Positions 56,840-64,000 of a stretch of 64,000 bases of DNA are shown here, piece after piece. The DNA is from Thalassolituus marinus. GTDB lineage: Bacteria > Pseudomonadota > Gammaproteobacteria > Pseudomonadales > Oceanobacteraceae. Position 1 is the first letter of the stretch; each line of letters begins with the position of its first letter. The notes under the pieces are model-generated. The model searched no databases, was not told the origin of the DNA, and saw only the letters and a list, made by a program, of their open reading frames with translations. The position numbers and the translations under genes were made by a program. The DNA lies in contig NZ_JAEDAH010000088.1 in the NCBI RefSeq assembly GCF_020320395.1, positions 23,161 to 87,160 on the forward strand, read 5' to 3'.

Positions 56840-58033
56840 ATGACCTTACCGCTGGATGGCATGACAGTACTGGATCTGTCGCGCTTGTTACCGGGCCCTA
56901 TGTGCAGCCTGCACCTGCAGGATATGGGGGCACGCGTGATCAAAGTGGAAGACACCAGCGGCGGTGACTATACCCGCACGCTGGGCATGCCACCGGGCAT
57001 GATCAGCCCGGCCTTTCATTTGCTCAATCGCGGTAAAGAATCCATCAGTGTCGATCTGACTAACAGTGATGGCCGCGAGCTGTTACTGCGCCTGGTGGCC
57101 AGGGCAGACATCCTGCTGGAAAGCTTTCGCCCCGGCGTGATGAGCAAACTGGGGCTGGATTACGACAGCCTGAAAGCGGTGAATCCTAAGCTGGTGATGT
57201 GCTCTATATCGGGCTTCGGCCAGACTGGTCCATGGGCTTCCCGGGCCGGACACGACATGAATTACTGCGCCGTTACCGGCGTGCTCGATCAGAATGGCAA
57301 TGCCGGTGAAGCGCCCGCTCTGAGTAACTTCCAGATTGCTGATCTGGCTGGTGGCAGCCTCAGTGCGGCCATGGCCATTCTTGCGGCGGTAGTGGGCAGC
57401 CTGCGTCACGGCAGTGGCAGCTATCTGGATATCTCCATGACTGACTGCACCTTCGCCAATAACTTTATACCGTTAACCACCATGAACCTGTTTGGTAAGG
57501 CGATGCCGCGCGGAGAAGACATGCTCACCGGCGGTCGTCCGTGTTACTCGGTGTATCGCACACAGGATGATCGCTATATGGCGGTCGGCGCGCTGGAGAA
57601 AAAGTTCTGGGAAAGCGTCTGCGATGTGCTGCAACAACCGGATTGGAAAGCCCGTTATAACGACATGGGCCCAGCTGCTAAGGCACTGAAAGCCGAAGTA
57701 GCCGAGGTATTTGCCAGCCAGCCACAGGCGCACTGGCGAGAAGTATTTGCCGATCAGGACTGCTGTGTCACGCCGATTCTGACACCGCAGGAAGCCTTCG
57801 CGCACCCGCAGTTACTGGCGCGTGAAATGGTAGCCGAACTGAAAACCGCACAAGGCATGAACCTTAAGCGGCCGCAGTCGCCGTTTACGTTTAATGGTGA
57901 ACGCGCAACGTGCGCAGAAGGCGGCCCGCTGCAGGGGCAGCACACTGTCAGCATTCTTGAATCCCTTGGTGTTGCCCGCGATCAGATAGATCAATGGCAG
58001 ACCGACGGCATTGTCCGTACTCACAATCAGTAA
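56840..58033 (+). CDS. CaiB/BaiF family alpha-methylacyl-CoA racemase-like protein
   Basis: 397 residues. The N-terminus (LDGMTVLDLSRLLPGPMCSL) and Asp/His motif (RAGHDMNYCAVTGVL) match alpha-methylacyl-CoA racemases. Three residues corresponding to the racemase His, Asp and Glu are present: H in GHDMNY, D in FQIADLAGGSL, E in VGALEKKFW. It probably flips 2-methylacyl-CoA so that branched chains can enter beta-oxidation. A CoA-transferase role cannot be excluded. First of four co-directional lipid-degradation genes. Confidence 0.85.
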   Translation: MTLPLDGMTVLDLSRLLPGPMCSLHLQDMGARVIKVEDTSGGDYTRTLGMPPGMISPAFHLLNRGKESISVDLTNSDGRELLLRLVARADILLESFRPGVMSKLGLDYDSLKAVNPKLVMCSISGFGQTGPWASRAGHDMNYCAVTGVLDQNGNAGEAPALSNFQIADLAGGSLSAAMAILAAVVGSLRHGSGSYLDISMTDCTFANNFIPLTTMNLFGKAMPRGEDMLTGGRPCYSVYRTQDDRYMAVGALEKKFWESVCDVLQQPDWKARYNDMGPAAKALKAEVAEVFASQPQAHWREVFADQDCCVTPILTPQEAFAHPQLLAREMVAELKTAQGMNLKRPQSPFTFNGERATCAEGGPLQGQHTVSILESLGVARDQIDQWQTDGIVRTHNQ

Positions 58034-58072
58034 TGAATTAATCAGCGATAACAATAAAAGGATGGCTTTAAC

Positions 58073-59209
58073 ATGATTCCACGTAGCGTATTTACCGAAG
58101 AACACGATATGTTCCGCGACAGCGTGCGCAAATTTATGCAGCGCGAAGTTCAGCCTCACTGGGAAGAGTGGGAAGAGCAGGGACATATTTCCCGCGAAGC
58201 CTGGCTGAAAGCCGGCGAGGCCGGCATTCTGTGTACGCACATTCCGGTGGAGTATGGCGGCTCTGGTGTGGATTTCCGTTACTCGGCCATTGCCATTGAA
58301 GAGCAGGGTTATGTGTTTGCTTCCGGTCCGGGCTTCTCACTGCACTCCGATATTGTTGCGCCTTATATTCTGCATTACGGCAACGAAGAGCAGAAACAGA
58401 AATGGCTGCCAAAAATGTGTACCGGTGAAGTGATCACCGCCATTGCCATGACCGAACCGGGTACAGGTTCCGACCTTGCAGGTGTGCGTACTACCGCAGT
58501 ACTGGATGGCGACGAATACGTTATTAACGGGTCAAAAACCTTTATTACCAATGGTCAGCTGGCTGACCTGTACATTGTGGTGTGTAAAACAGACACCACT
58601 GCCGGTGCCAAAGGTGTCAGCCTGATGCTGGTGGAAGGCAATCGCGCAGGCTTCAGCCGTGGTAAAAATCTTAAAAAAGTCGGTATGAAAGCGCAGGACA
58701 CATCCGAACTGTTCTTCGACAACGTGCGCGTACCAAAAGAAAACCTGCTGGGTCAGAAAAATGCAGGCTTTATTTACCTGATGCAGGAACTGGCTCAGGA
58801 ACGTCTGAGCGTTGCCATTATTGGTGCCGCAGCTGCGCGTGCCTGTTATGACGCCACTGTGGAATACGTAAAAGAGCGTAAGGCATTTGATAAGCCTATT
58901 GCTGCATTCCAGAACACCCGCTTCAAACTGGCCGAAATTCGCACCGAACTGGAAGTAACCCAGTGCTACGTAGACCGCTGCCTGGAACTGCACTGCGAAG
59001 GAAAACTCAGCATCGATGCAGCAGCTTCAGTAAAACTGTGGGCAACCGAAGCTCAGGGTCGCATCATTGACGAATGTGTACAGCTGCACGGCGGTTACGG
59101 TTACATGTGGGAATACCCTGTTGCTCGCGCCTGGGCAGATTCACGTGTGCAGCGTATTTACGCCGGTACATCAGAAATTATGAAAGAAATTATTTCGCGC
59201 ACGATTTAA
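58073..59209 (+). CDS. acyl-CoA dehydrogenase
   Basis: 378-residue flavoprotein that makes the first double bond in beta-oxidation. FAD/substrate motifs: ITAIAMTEPGTGSDLAGVRT, INGSKTFITNGQLADLYIV, QELAQERLSVAIIGAAAA, and the C-terminal QLHGGYGYMWEYPVARAWAD. The catalytic Glu appears to be the one in QERLSVA, as in LCAD- and isovaleryl-type enzymes, because the short-chain position (YEGT) reads YAGT. Chain length is not determined. It follows the racemase by 39 bases. Confidence 0.92.
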   Translation: MIPRSVFTEEHDMFRDSVRKFMQREVQPHWEEWEEQGHISREAWLKAGEAGILCTHIPVEYGGSGVDFRYSAIAIEEQGYVFASGPGFSLHSDIVAPYILHYGNEEQKQKWLPKMCTGEVITAIAMTEPGTGSDLAGVRTTAVLDGDEYVINGSKTFITNGQLADLYIVVCKTDTTAGAKGVSLMLVEGNRAGFSRGKNLKKVGMKAQDTSELFFDNVRVPKENLLGQKNAGFIYLMQELAQERLSVAIIGAAAARACYDATVEYVKERKAFDKPIAAFQNTRFKLAEIRTELEVTQCYVDRCLELHCEGKLSIDAAASVKLWATEAQGRIIDECVQLHGGYGYMWEYPVARAWADSRVQRIYAGTSEIMKEIISRTI

Positions 59210-59320
59210 TTTCCCGCTTATCAGTGGTTTTCAGTGTCGCGTTAATCATTAACGCGTCGCTACAGATTTAACGTACCTGCACTGGTTAATGAACCGCAGG
59301 TACATCAGAGGATTGTTAAA

Positions 59321-60526
59321 ATGACCGATGCGTATATTTTTGATGCCGTGCGTACACCGCGCGGCAAAGGCAAGAAGGATGGCAGCCTGCACAGTGTAAC
59401 TCCGGTTTCGCTGATGTCCGGACTGCTGCGCGATTTACAGAGCCGTCACGACCTCGACACCGCGGCCATCGACGATGTGGTGCTTGGCTGTGTTGAACCA
59501 GTAATGGAGCAGGGCGCTGATATTGCCCGTACCGCCGTGTTAATGGCCGACTATGCACAAACCTGTGCCGGCACCGTGGTCAGCCGTTTCTGCGCCTCAG
59601 GTCTGGAAGCGGTGAACATGGCAGCCGCAAAAGTTAAAGCGGGGGAAGCACAGCTCACCATTGGTGGCGGCGTTGAATGTATGTCGCGCGTACCAATGGG
59701 GTCCGGTGGTGGTGCCTATTACACCGACCCGCGTGTTACCGATAAATTATCGTTTGTACCGCAAGGCATTTCAGCCGATTTAATCGCTACACTGCATGGT
59801 TTTTCTCGCCAGGATGTCGATGCCTACGCGGTTGAATCTCAGCGTCGCGCCAAGCACGCCTGGGATAACGGCTACTTTGCAAGATCCATCATGCCGGTAA
59901 AAGATCAGTTTGGATTAACCCTGCTTGATCATGACGAACTGATGCGTCCTGAAGCCACCATTGAAAGTCTGGGCAGTCTCAAGCCTTCGTTCGAAATGCA
60001 TGGCGGCATGGGGTTTGATGCAGTTGCTCAGCAGGTGTACCCGCAGGTAGAGCGCATTAATCACGTCCATCACGCGGGTAACTCATCCGGTATTGTCGAT
60101 GGTGCGGCTGCCGTATTAATCGGTACCAAAGAAATGGGCGAAGCGCTGGGATTAACTCCGCGTGCGCGTATCCGCGGCGCTGCATCGGTCGGTTCTGAAC
60201 CAACCATCATGCTTACCGGACCGGCCCCGTCAGCGCGTAAAGCACTGAAAAATGCCGGTATGAAAGCATCTGATATCGATCTGTGGGAACTGAACGAAGC
60301 CTTTGCATCGGTGGTTATGCTGTTTATGAAAGAGCTGAACATCGACCACAGCAAAATTAACGTGAATGGTGGTGCCATCGCCATGGGGCATCCGTTAGGT
60401 GCAACCGGTGCCATGATTCTGGGTACTGTGCTCGACGAGCTGGAGCGCCGCGACCTGAATACCGCATTAATTAATCTCTGTGTCGGTGGTGGTATGGGCA
60501 CGGCCACCATCATTGAACGCGTTTAA
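59321..60526 (+). CDS. acetyl-CoA C-acyltransferase (thiolase)
   Basis: 401-residue thiolase. The acyl-accepting Cys is in [19 protein letters not shown]; the other catalytic residues are His in [17 protein letters not shown] and Cys in [26 protein letters not shown] is also present. It cleaves 3-ketoacyl-CoA to acetyl-CoA in beta-oxidation. Position directly before a FadB/FadJ-like gene suggests they form the fadBA-type complex. Confidence 0.93.
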   Translation: MTDAYIFDAVRTPRGKGKKDGSLHSVTPVSLMSGLLRDLQSRHDLDTAAIDDVVLGCVEPVMEQGADIARTAVLMADYAQTCAGTVVSRFCASGLEAVNMAAAKVKAGEAQLTIGGGVECMSRVPMGSGGGAYYTDPRVTDKLSFVPQGISADLIATLHGFSRQDVDAYAVESQRRAKHAWDNGYFARSIMPVKDQFGLTLLDHDELMRPEATIESLGSLKPSFEMHGGMGFDAVAQQVYPQVERINHVHHAGNSSGIVDGAAAVLIGTKEMGEALGLTPRARIRGAASVGSEPTIMLTGPAPSARKALKNAGMKASDIDLWELNEAFASVVMLFMKELNIDHSKINVNGGAIAMGHPLGATGAMILGTVLDELERRDLNTALINLCVGGGMGTATIIERV

Positions 60527-60559
60527 AACAGCGGCTTTTTGGGGATAAAAGGAAACATT

Positions 60560-62701
60560 ATGAATATCTTCACACACGATATCGACGCTCAGGGCATTGC
60601 TGTTCTCACCTGGAACGATCCAAATGGTCCGGTCAATTCTCTGGCTCAGAGCGCTGTAGTCGCACTGGGCGAAGCTATGGATGCACTGCTGGCCGATGAT
60701 GCGGTTAAAGGCATTGTATTAACCTCTGGCAAAGCGGATTTTGTGGTTGGTGCCAACCTTAAAGAAATTCAGACCATGCCGCAGGAACCTGCGACCATTC
60801 TGGCGTTTATCCGCGCTCTGCATACCATTCTGCGTAAAACCGAGCAGGGTGGAAAACCTGTGGTCGCGGCCATGAACGGCACCGCGCTGGGCGGTGGTAT
60901 GGAAGTCGCACTGGGCTGCCACTACCGTATTGCGGCCAACAATCCGAAAGCCCGTTTTGGTTTTCCGGAAGTGAATCTGGGTCTGCTGCCGGGTGGTGGT
61001 GGTACTCAGCGTCTGGCACGTATGCTGGGAATTCAGGCCGCCATGCCATGGCTGCTGCAAGCCACTCAGGTGGACCCGCTGGCGGCACAGAAAGCAGGGC
61101 TGATTAACGAAGTGGTAGAGGCCGATCAGTTAATTACCCGCGCTAAACAGTGGATCAGCGAAAACCCGAAAGCGTGCGTTCAGCCGTGGGATGAGAAGAA
61201 ATTCCGTATGCCGGCTGGTGAAGTACAGTCGGCCAAAGTGGCGCAGGTGTTTATGGGCGCACAGGCCATGCTGCGCAAGAAAACCATGGGCAACTACCGC
61301 GCACCACAGCTGATTCTGCAGGCGTTATTTGAAGGCTGTCAGCTGCCGATCGACCAGGCGCTCGACACCGAAGCGCGTTACTTCACTGAACTGCTGCTGT
61401 CGGATCAGGCTAAAGCCATGATTCGTACCTTCTTTGTGGCGCTGCAGGATGCCAACAAACTGAAGAACCGTCCGCAGGGTGTGGATAAAAAACGCTTCAC
61501 AAAGATTGGTGTACTGGGCGCCGGTATGATGGGTGCAGGTATCGCCTATTCATCCGCTATGAGCGGCATGGATGTGGTGTTGCTGGATACAACACAGGAA
61601 TCTGCAGATAAAGGCAAAGCCTACTCCGAAGGCTTGCTGAAAAAGCGTGTAGCGCGCGGCAAAATGGCACAGGAAAAAGCCGACGCAACTCTGGGACGTA
61701 TTCTTGCCACCACCGACTTCAACGACCTGAAAGGCTGTGAGCTGGTGATCGAAGCCGTATTTGAAGATCGTACGATTAAAGCCGACGTGACCGCCAAAGC
61801 CGAAGCTGTCATCGGTGACGATGCGATTTTTGCCTCCAATACCTCAACCCTGCCGATTACCGGCCTGGCCGAAGCCAGCCAGCGTCCGGCGCAGTTTATT
61901 GGCCTGCACTTCTTCTCACCGGTAGACAAAATGCCACTGGTGGAAATTATTCTCGGTGAAAAAACCTCCGATCATACACTGGCCTGGGCACTGGATTATG
62001 TGCAGCAGCTGAAGAAAACCCCGATTACCGTTAACGACAGTCGCGGCTTCTATACCTCACGGGTATTTAAAACTTACGTGCTGGAAGGTATGGCCTTGCT
62101 GAAGGAAGGCGTTGCCCCGGCGCTGATTGAAAATGCCGGCAAACTGGCGGGTATGCCGGTTGGCCCACTGGCATTGAGTGACGAAGTCTCGCTGGAACTG
62201 ATGGATCGTATTGGCCGCCAGACCCAGAAAGATCTGGGTGATGCATACGTGCCTCACCCGGGCGATGAGGTTGTGCAACTGATGGTGCATGAATGGAAAC
62301 GCATTGGCAAAAAAGCTGCAGCGGGTTTCTACGATTACCCGGCTGACCCACAGGCGAAGAAATCGCTGTGGAGTGGGCTGGATAATGCCTTCCCGCAGGC
62401 AGAACAGCAGCCGGATGTCGACTACGTGATCGACCGTTTGTTGTATGCGCAGGCGGTGGAAACCCTGCACTGTGTATCAGAAGGCGTTATCCGCCGTGCC
62501 CATGAAATTGATATCGGTTCCATCTTCGGCTGGGGCTTTGCGCCACATACCGGTGGTGTGATTTCCTTTATCGAAACTATGGAAGGCATGGAAAACTTCA
62601 TCGTCAAAGCCGATGCACTGGCCGACAGCATGGGCGAACGCTATCGCGTACCGCAAATGCTGCGCACGATGGAAGCCGAAGGGCAGTCGTTCTACGGTTG
62701 A
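60560..62701 (+). CDS. bifunctional enoyl-CoA hydratase/3-hydroxyacyl-CoA dehydrogenase (FadB/FadJ type)
   Basis: 713-residue two-domain enzyme. The N-terminal crotonase part (NPKARFGFPEVNLGLLPGGG) hydrates enoyl-CoA with the glutamates of AALGGGMEV/FPEVNLG-like loops. The C-terminal 3-hydroxyacyl-CoA dehydrogenase starts at about residue 315 with the NAD motif IGVLGAGMMGAGIAYSSAMS; its HFFSPVDKMPLVEIILG and PLALSDEVSLELM motifs follow. ATG 60560 has AAGGAAAC upstream, rejecting the 60539 start. It works with the thiolase 33 bases upstream. Confidence 0.93.
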   Translation: MNIFTHDIDAQGIAVLTWNDPNGPVNSLAQSAVVALGEAMDALLADDAVKGIVLTSGKADFVVGANLKEIQTMPQEPATILAFIRALHTILRKTEQGGKPVVAAMNGTALGGGMEVALGCHYRIAANNPKARFGFPEVNLGLLPGGGGTQRLARMLGIQAAMPWLLQATQVDPLAAQKAGLINEVVEADQLITRAKQWISENPKACVQPWDEKKFRMPAGEVQSAKVAQVFMGAQAMLRKKTMGNYRAPQLILQALFEGCQLPIDQALDTEARYFTELLLSDQAKAMIRTFFVALQDANKLKNRPQGVDKKRFTKIGVLGAGMMGAGIAYSSAMSGMDVVLLDTTQESADKGKAYSEGLLKKRVARGKMAQEKADATLGRILATTDFNDLKGCELVIEAVFEDRTIKADVTAKAEAVIGDDAIFASNTSTLPITGLAEASQRPAQFIGLHFFSPVDKMPLVEIILGEKTSDHTLAWALDYVQQLKKTPITVNDSRGFYTSRVFKTYVLEGMALLKEGVAPALIENAGKLAGMPVGPLALSDEVSLELMDRIGRQTQKDLGDAYVPHPGDEVVQLMVHEWKRIGKKAAAGFYDYPADPQAKKSLWSGLDNAFPQAEQQPDVDYVIDRLLYAQAVETLHCVSEGVIRRAHEIDIGSIFGWGFAPHTGGVISFIETMEGMENFIVKADALADSMGERYRVPQMLRTMEAEGQSFYG

Positions 62702-62716
62702 TGGCTGGAAGTCTGG

Positions 62717-62743
62717 CCGCTCCTGCATAAGCTGCAGGAGCGG
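62717..62743 (+). terminator. stem-loop after the FadB/FadJ-like gene
   Basis: Perfect 11-bp stem CCGCTCCTGCA / TGCAGGAGCGG with a 5-base loop, but no T run. It may terminate or protect the mRNA end. Confidence 0.5.
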
Positions 62744-62807
62744 ACCATGCTCGCAACAGGGCCAGCACTTGTGCCATCTTTGCAATGACGTCTTCGCATT
62801 AAAAATT

Positions 62808-62900
62808 GCAGGAGTTGCAGTTAGCAACGAAATGACGCTGCAGGAGTCAACGCTGGCAACGCAGCATACCGTAGGAGTTGCTGTTAGCAACGATGCAGGC
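62808..62900. repeat. three tandem 31-32 bp palindromic repeats (REP-like)
   Basis: Copies start at 62808, 62840 and 62871. The core is (C/T)AGGAGTTGC-N-GTTAGCAACGA, folding as GTTGC...GCAAC; the middle copy is diverged. A GCAGGC-GAA-GCCTGC hairpin follows the last copy. This is similar in form to extragenic REP elements. Confidence 0.65.
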
Positions 62901-63183
62901 GAAGCCTGCAGGTTTGCCTGCGGTTAAATTTACTCTGATTGTCCATCCCTCCCTTTCCCGTTCGTCCTGAGCAACGAGGCACGAGTGTCCGTCGAAGGAT
63001 GCCATTAGCGGAATGAAACTCCCAGAACATCCGGCTCAGCAAACTACCAGGATTATTTGATTGGAAGAATGTGTTAGCGTGGGTGTTCATCACGACCCGA
63101 TAGTCTCCAATGAATAATGATCCAAGGCTCGCCAATACAAAAAAATCCTGAAAATACGAACGCTGCTTTACATCGTTTTTGCT

Positions 63184-63426
63184 TTGGGAAGTCCGGTGGC
63201 CATTGCCACAGGCCTTGCGATAGGCTCGGAAAAAACCGCGATGGCTTTGTTTATGGCCAATGGATTTTTGTCGTTTGGCATTGTCTTCTGTCTGCGTGCA
63301 ATTGATATCTGTCCGTGGTGTACCAAGCCCTTTCTGTTTGCTTACGAACCTTCCCGAATGATGAAAGGGGGGGGATGGGCGTTTCGTACAAATTGTTCGT
63401 ACTGCGGCAAGCCACACAGCGAGTAA
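63184..63426 (+). CDS. small membrane protein with zinc-ribbon-like Cys pairs
   Basis: The frame is open from 63121 to 63426 without an ATG; the first usual start is TTG at 63184, but the first membrane segment (LLYIVFALGSPVAIATGLAI) begins upstream, so the true start is uncertain (CTG near 63148 or a disrupted start). It has a second segment MALFMANGFLSFGIVFCLRA, then a Cys-rich tail with CPWC and CSYC that could bind zinc. I know no family. Whether it is functional is doubtful given the missing ATG. Confidence 0.4.
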   Translation: MGSPVAIATGLAIGSEKTAMALFMANGFLSFGIVFCLRAIDICPWCTKPFLFAYEPSRMMKGGGWAFRTNCSYCGKPHSE

Positions 63427-63847
63427 TTTCCTGTTTCTGGCGGTTTTTCAGGCATCAAAATACCCCCTGCGCCATCACTGCTGTCCCACAAATTTTTATT
63501 TGAACTTTTGCGAGATATTCCAGGCCCCTTGTCCTCATAGAGGGGCCTTCCGATACGTCGGACCGCCCCTATCGCCGGACGGGCTTAACTCCTGACCGCC
63601 AAGGATGGCGGAAATGCAGGTTTTGCAGGAGCAAAAACCGGCCCGCTTCGCGCTGTCCTGGCTCGTTTGCCCTTGAAACCTCGATATTTCCTGACCTCGC
63701 GCCCCATCGGCCATCCATGGCCGGGGCCGCTTGCCCGAGTCCCTTCGGGCATGTCGGAAATATCTACGCTTTCTGCGGCGAGCCCAGAGGCGCTGTGTTA
63801 GTTAACCTCACCGCCTTATTTCAAACGTCACGCAGAATCTGAATGTC
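63427..63847. other. intergenic stretch rich in hairpins
   Basis: No gene. It includes an AGGCCCCT / AGGGGCCT hairpin (63522-63548) and the large inverted repeat annotated separately. Confidence 0.5.
63683..63764. repeat. large imperfect inverted repeat with nested hairpins
   Basis: Outer arms GATATTTCCTGAC (63683-63695) and GTCGGAAATATC (63753-63764) pair with one bulge. Inside are a CGGCCAT-CC-ATGGCCG palindrome and a GCCCGA-GTCCCT-TCGGGC hairpin. Confidence 0.6.
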
Positions 63848-64000
63848 ATGTCTCTGACTGAAATTCAGCAATGGCGTCGTAGTAAAAAGCAGCATAGAGG
63901 GAGCCATTCCTTCGCCTCCTGGAGCGCCGATATGAACGATGATTTTTCTGGTCCGCCGGGCATGGATGCCCGACGAGCGGACGGCGACAGGGATGTCGCA
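63848..64000 (+). CDS. possible 3'-truncated ORF at the window end
   Basis: ATG 63848 opens a frame (MSLTEIQQWRRSKKQHRG ... DGDRDVA) that stays open to the last base. No family recognised and no clear ribosome site. The GMDARRADGD style is common in translations of repetitive intergenic DNA, so it may be spurious. Confidence 0.2.
   Translation, partial: MSLTEIQQWRRSKKQHRGSHSFASWSADMNDDFSGPPGMDARRADGDRDVA

Noticed and set aside
62884..63417. 177-codon frame on the minus strand near the end
   Set aside because: It runs through palindromic intergenic repeats and antisense to the zinc-ribbon frame, with no domain.

Overview
The window looks like chromosome from a marine gammaproteobacterium of the Oceanospirillales type, close in style to Thalassolituus, Oceanobacter or Bermanella. 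This is inferred from gene order and protein style, since no rRNA or other phylogenetic marker was compared. The evidence is the order smpB, ratA-rnfH, bamE/fur, recN, grpE-dnaK-dnaJ, dapB, carAB-greA, yhbY/rlmE-ftsH-folP-glmM-tpiA-secG-tRNA-Leu-rimP-nusA-infB-rbfA-truB-rpsO-pnp, plus an AlmA-like long-chain alkane monooxygenase beside beta-oxidation genes.

Bases 1-6400 are an accessory island beside the 3' end of ssrA (tmRNA), a classic integration site. It holds a 5'-truncated type III-like helicase/nuclease, a 100-residue unknown gene, an IS3-family element, a fragment of a disrupted gene, a HigB/HigA toxin-antitoxin pair with a palindromic operator, and a 53-residue AlpA/MerR-like protein. 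A 19-bp copy of the ssrA 3' end and a triplicated 148-150 bp structured repeat follow.

Bases 6400-41900 are conserved core: trans-translation (ssrA, smpB), iron control (fur), SOS repair (recN under two LexA boxes), the heat-shock chaperones (grpE behind a sigma-32-like promoter), lysine and carbamoyl-phosphate synthesis, unsaturated fatty-acid synthesis (fabA with a KAS III), membrane proteolysis (ftsH), folate and cell-wall precursors, and the nusA-infB-pnp translation/RNA-decay operons. Several mRNA leaders here (carA, rimP, rpsO, pnp) contain striking hairpins that suggest attenuation or autoregulation.

Bases 41900-53500 are more variable: a lipoprotein/beta-barrel pair, a PhzF-like epimerase, then an unusual metabolic set. 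A beta-CASP RNase-like protein is divergent from an archaeal-type AMP/thymidine phosphorylase, a PRPP synthase homologue and a divergent phosphoketolase. Together they could turn RNA-derived nucleotides into central carbon (inference). A translationally coupled pair of orphan periplasmic binding proteins follows.

Bases 53500-62700 are a lipid and hydrocarbon section: AlmA-like monooxygenase, an alkyltransferase-like DNA repair protein, a FabG-like reductase, and a co-directional set of AMACR-type racemase/CoA-transferase, acyl-CoA dehydrogenase, thiolase and FadB/FadJ-type enzyme. The last 1.3 kb is mostly non-coding, with tandem 31-32 bp palindromic repeats, a small zinc-ribbon membrane protein and a large inverted repeat.
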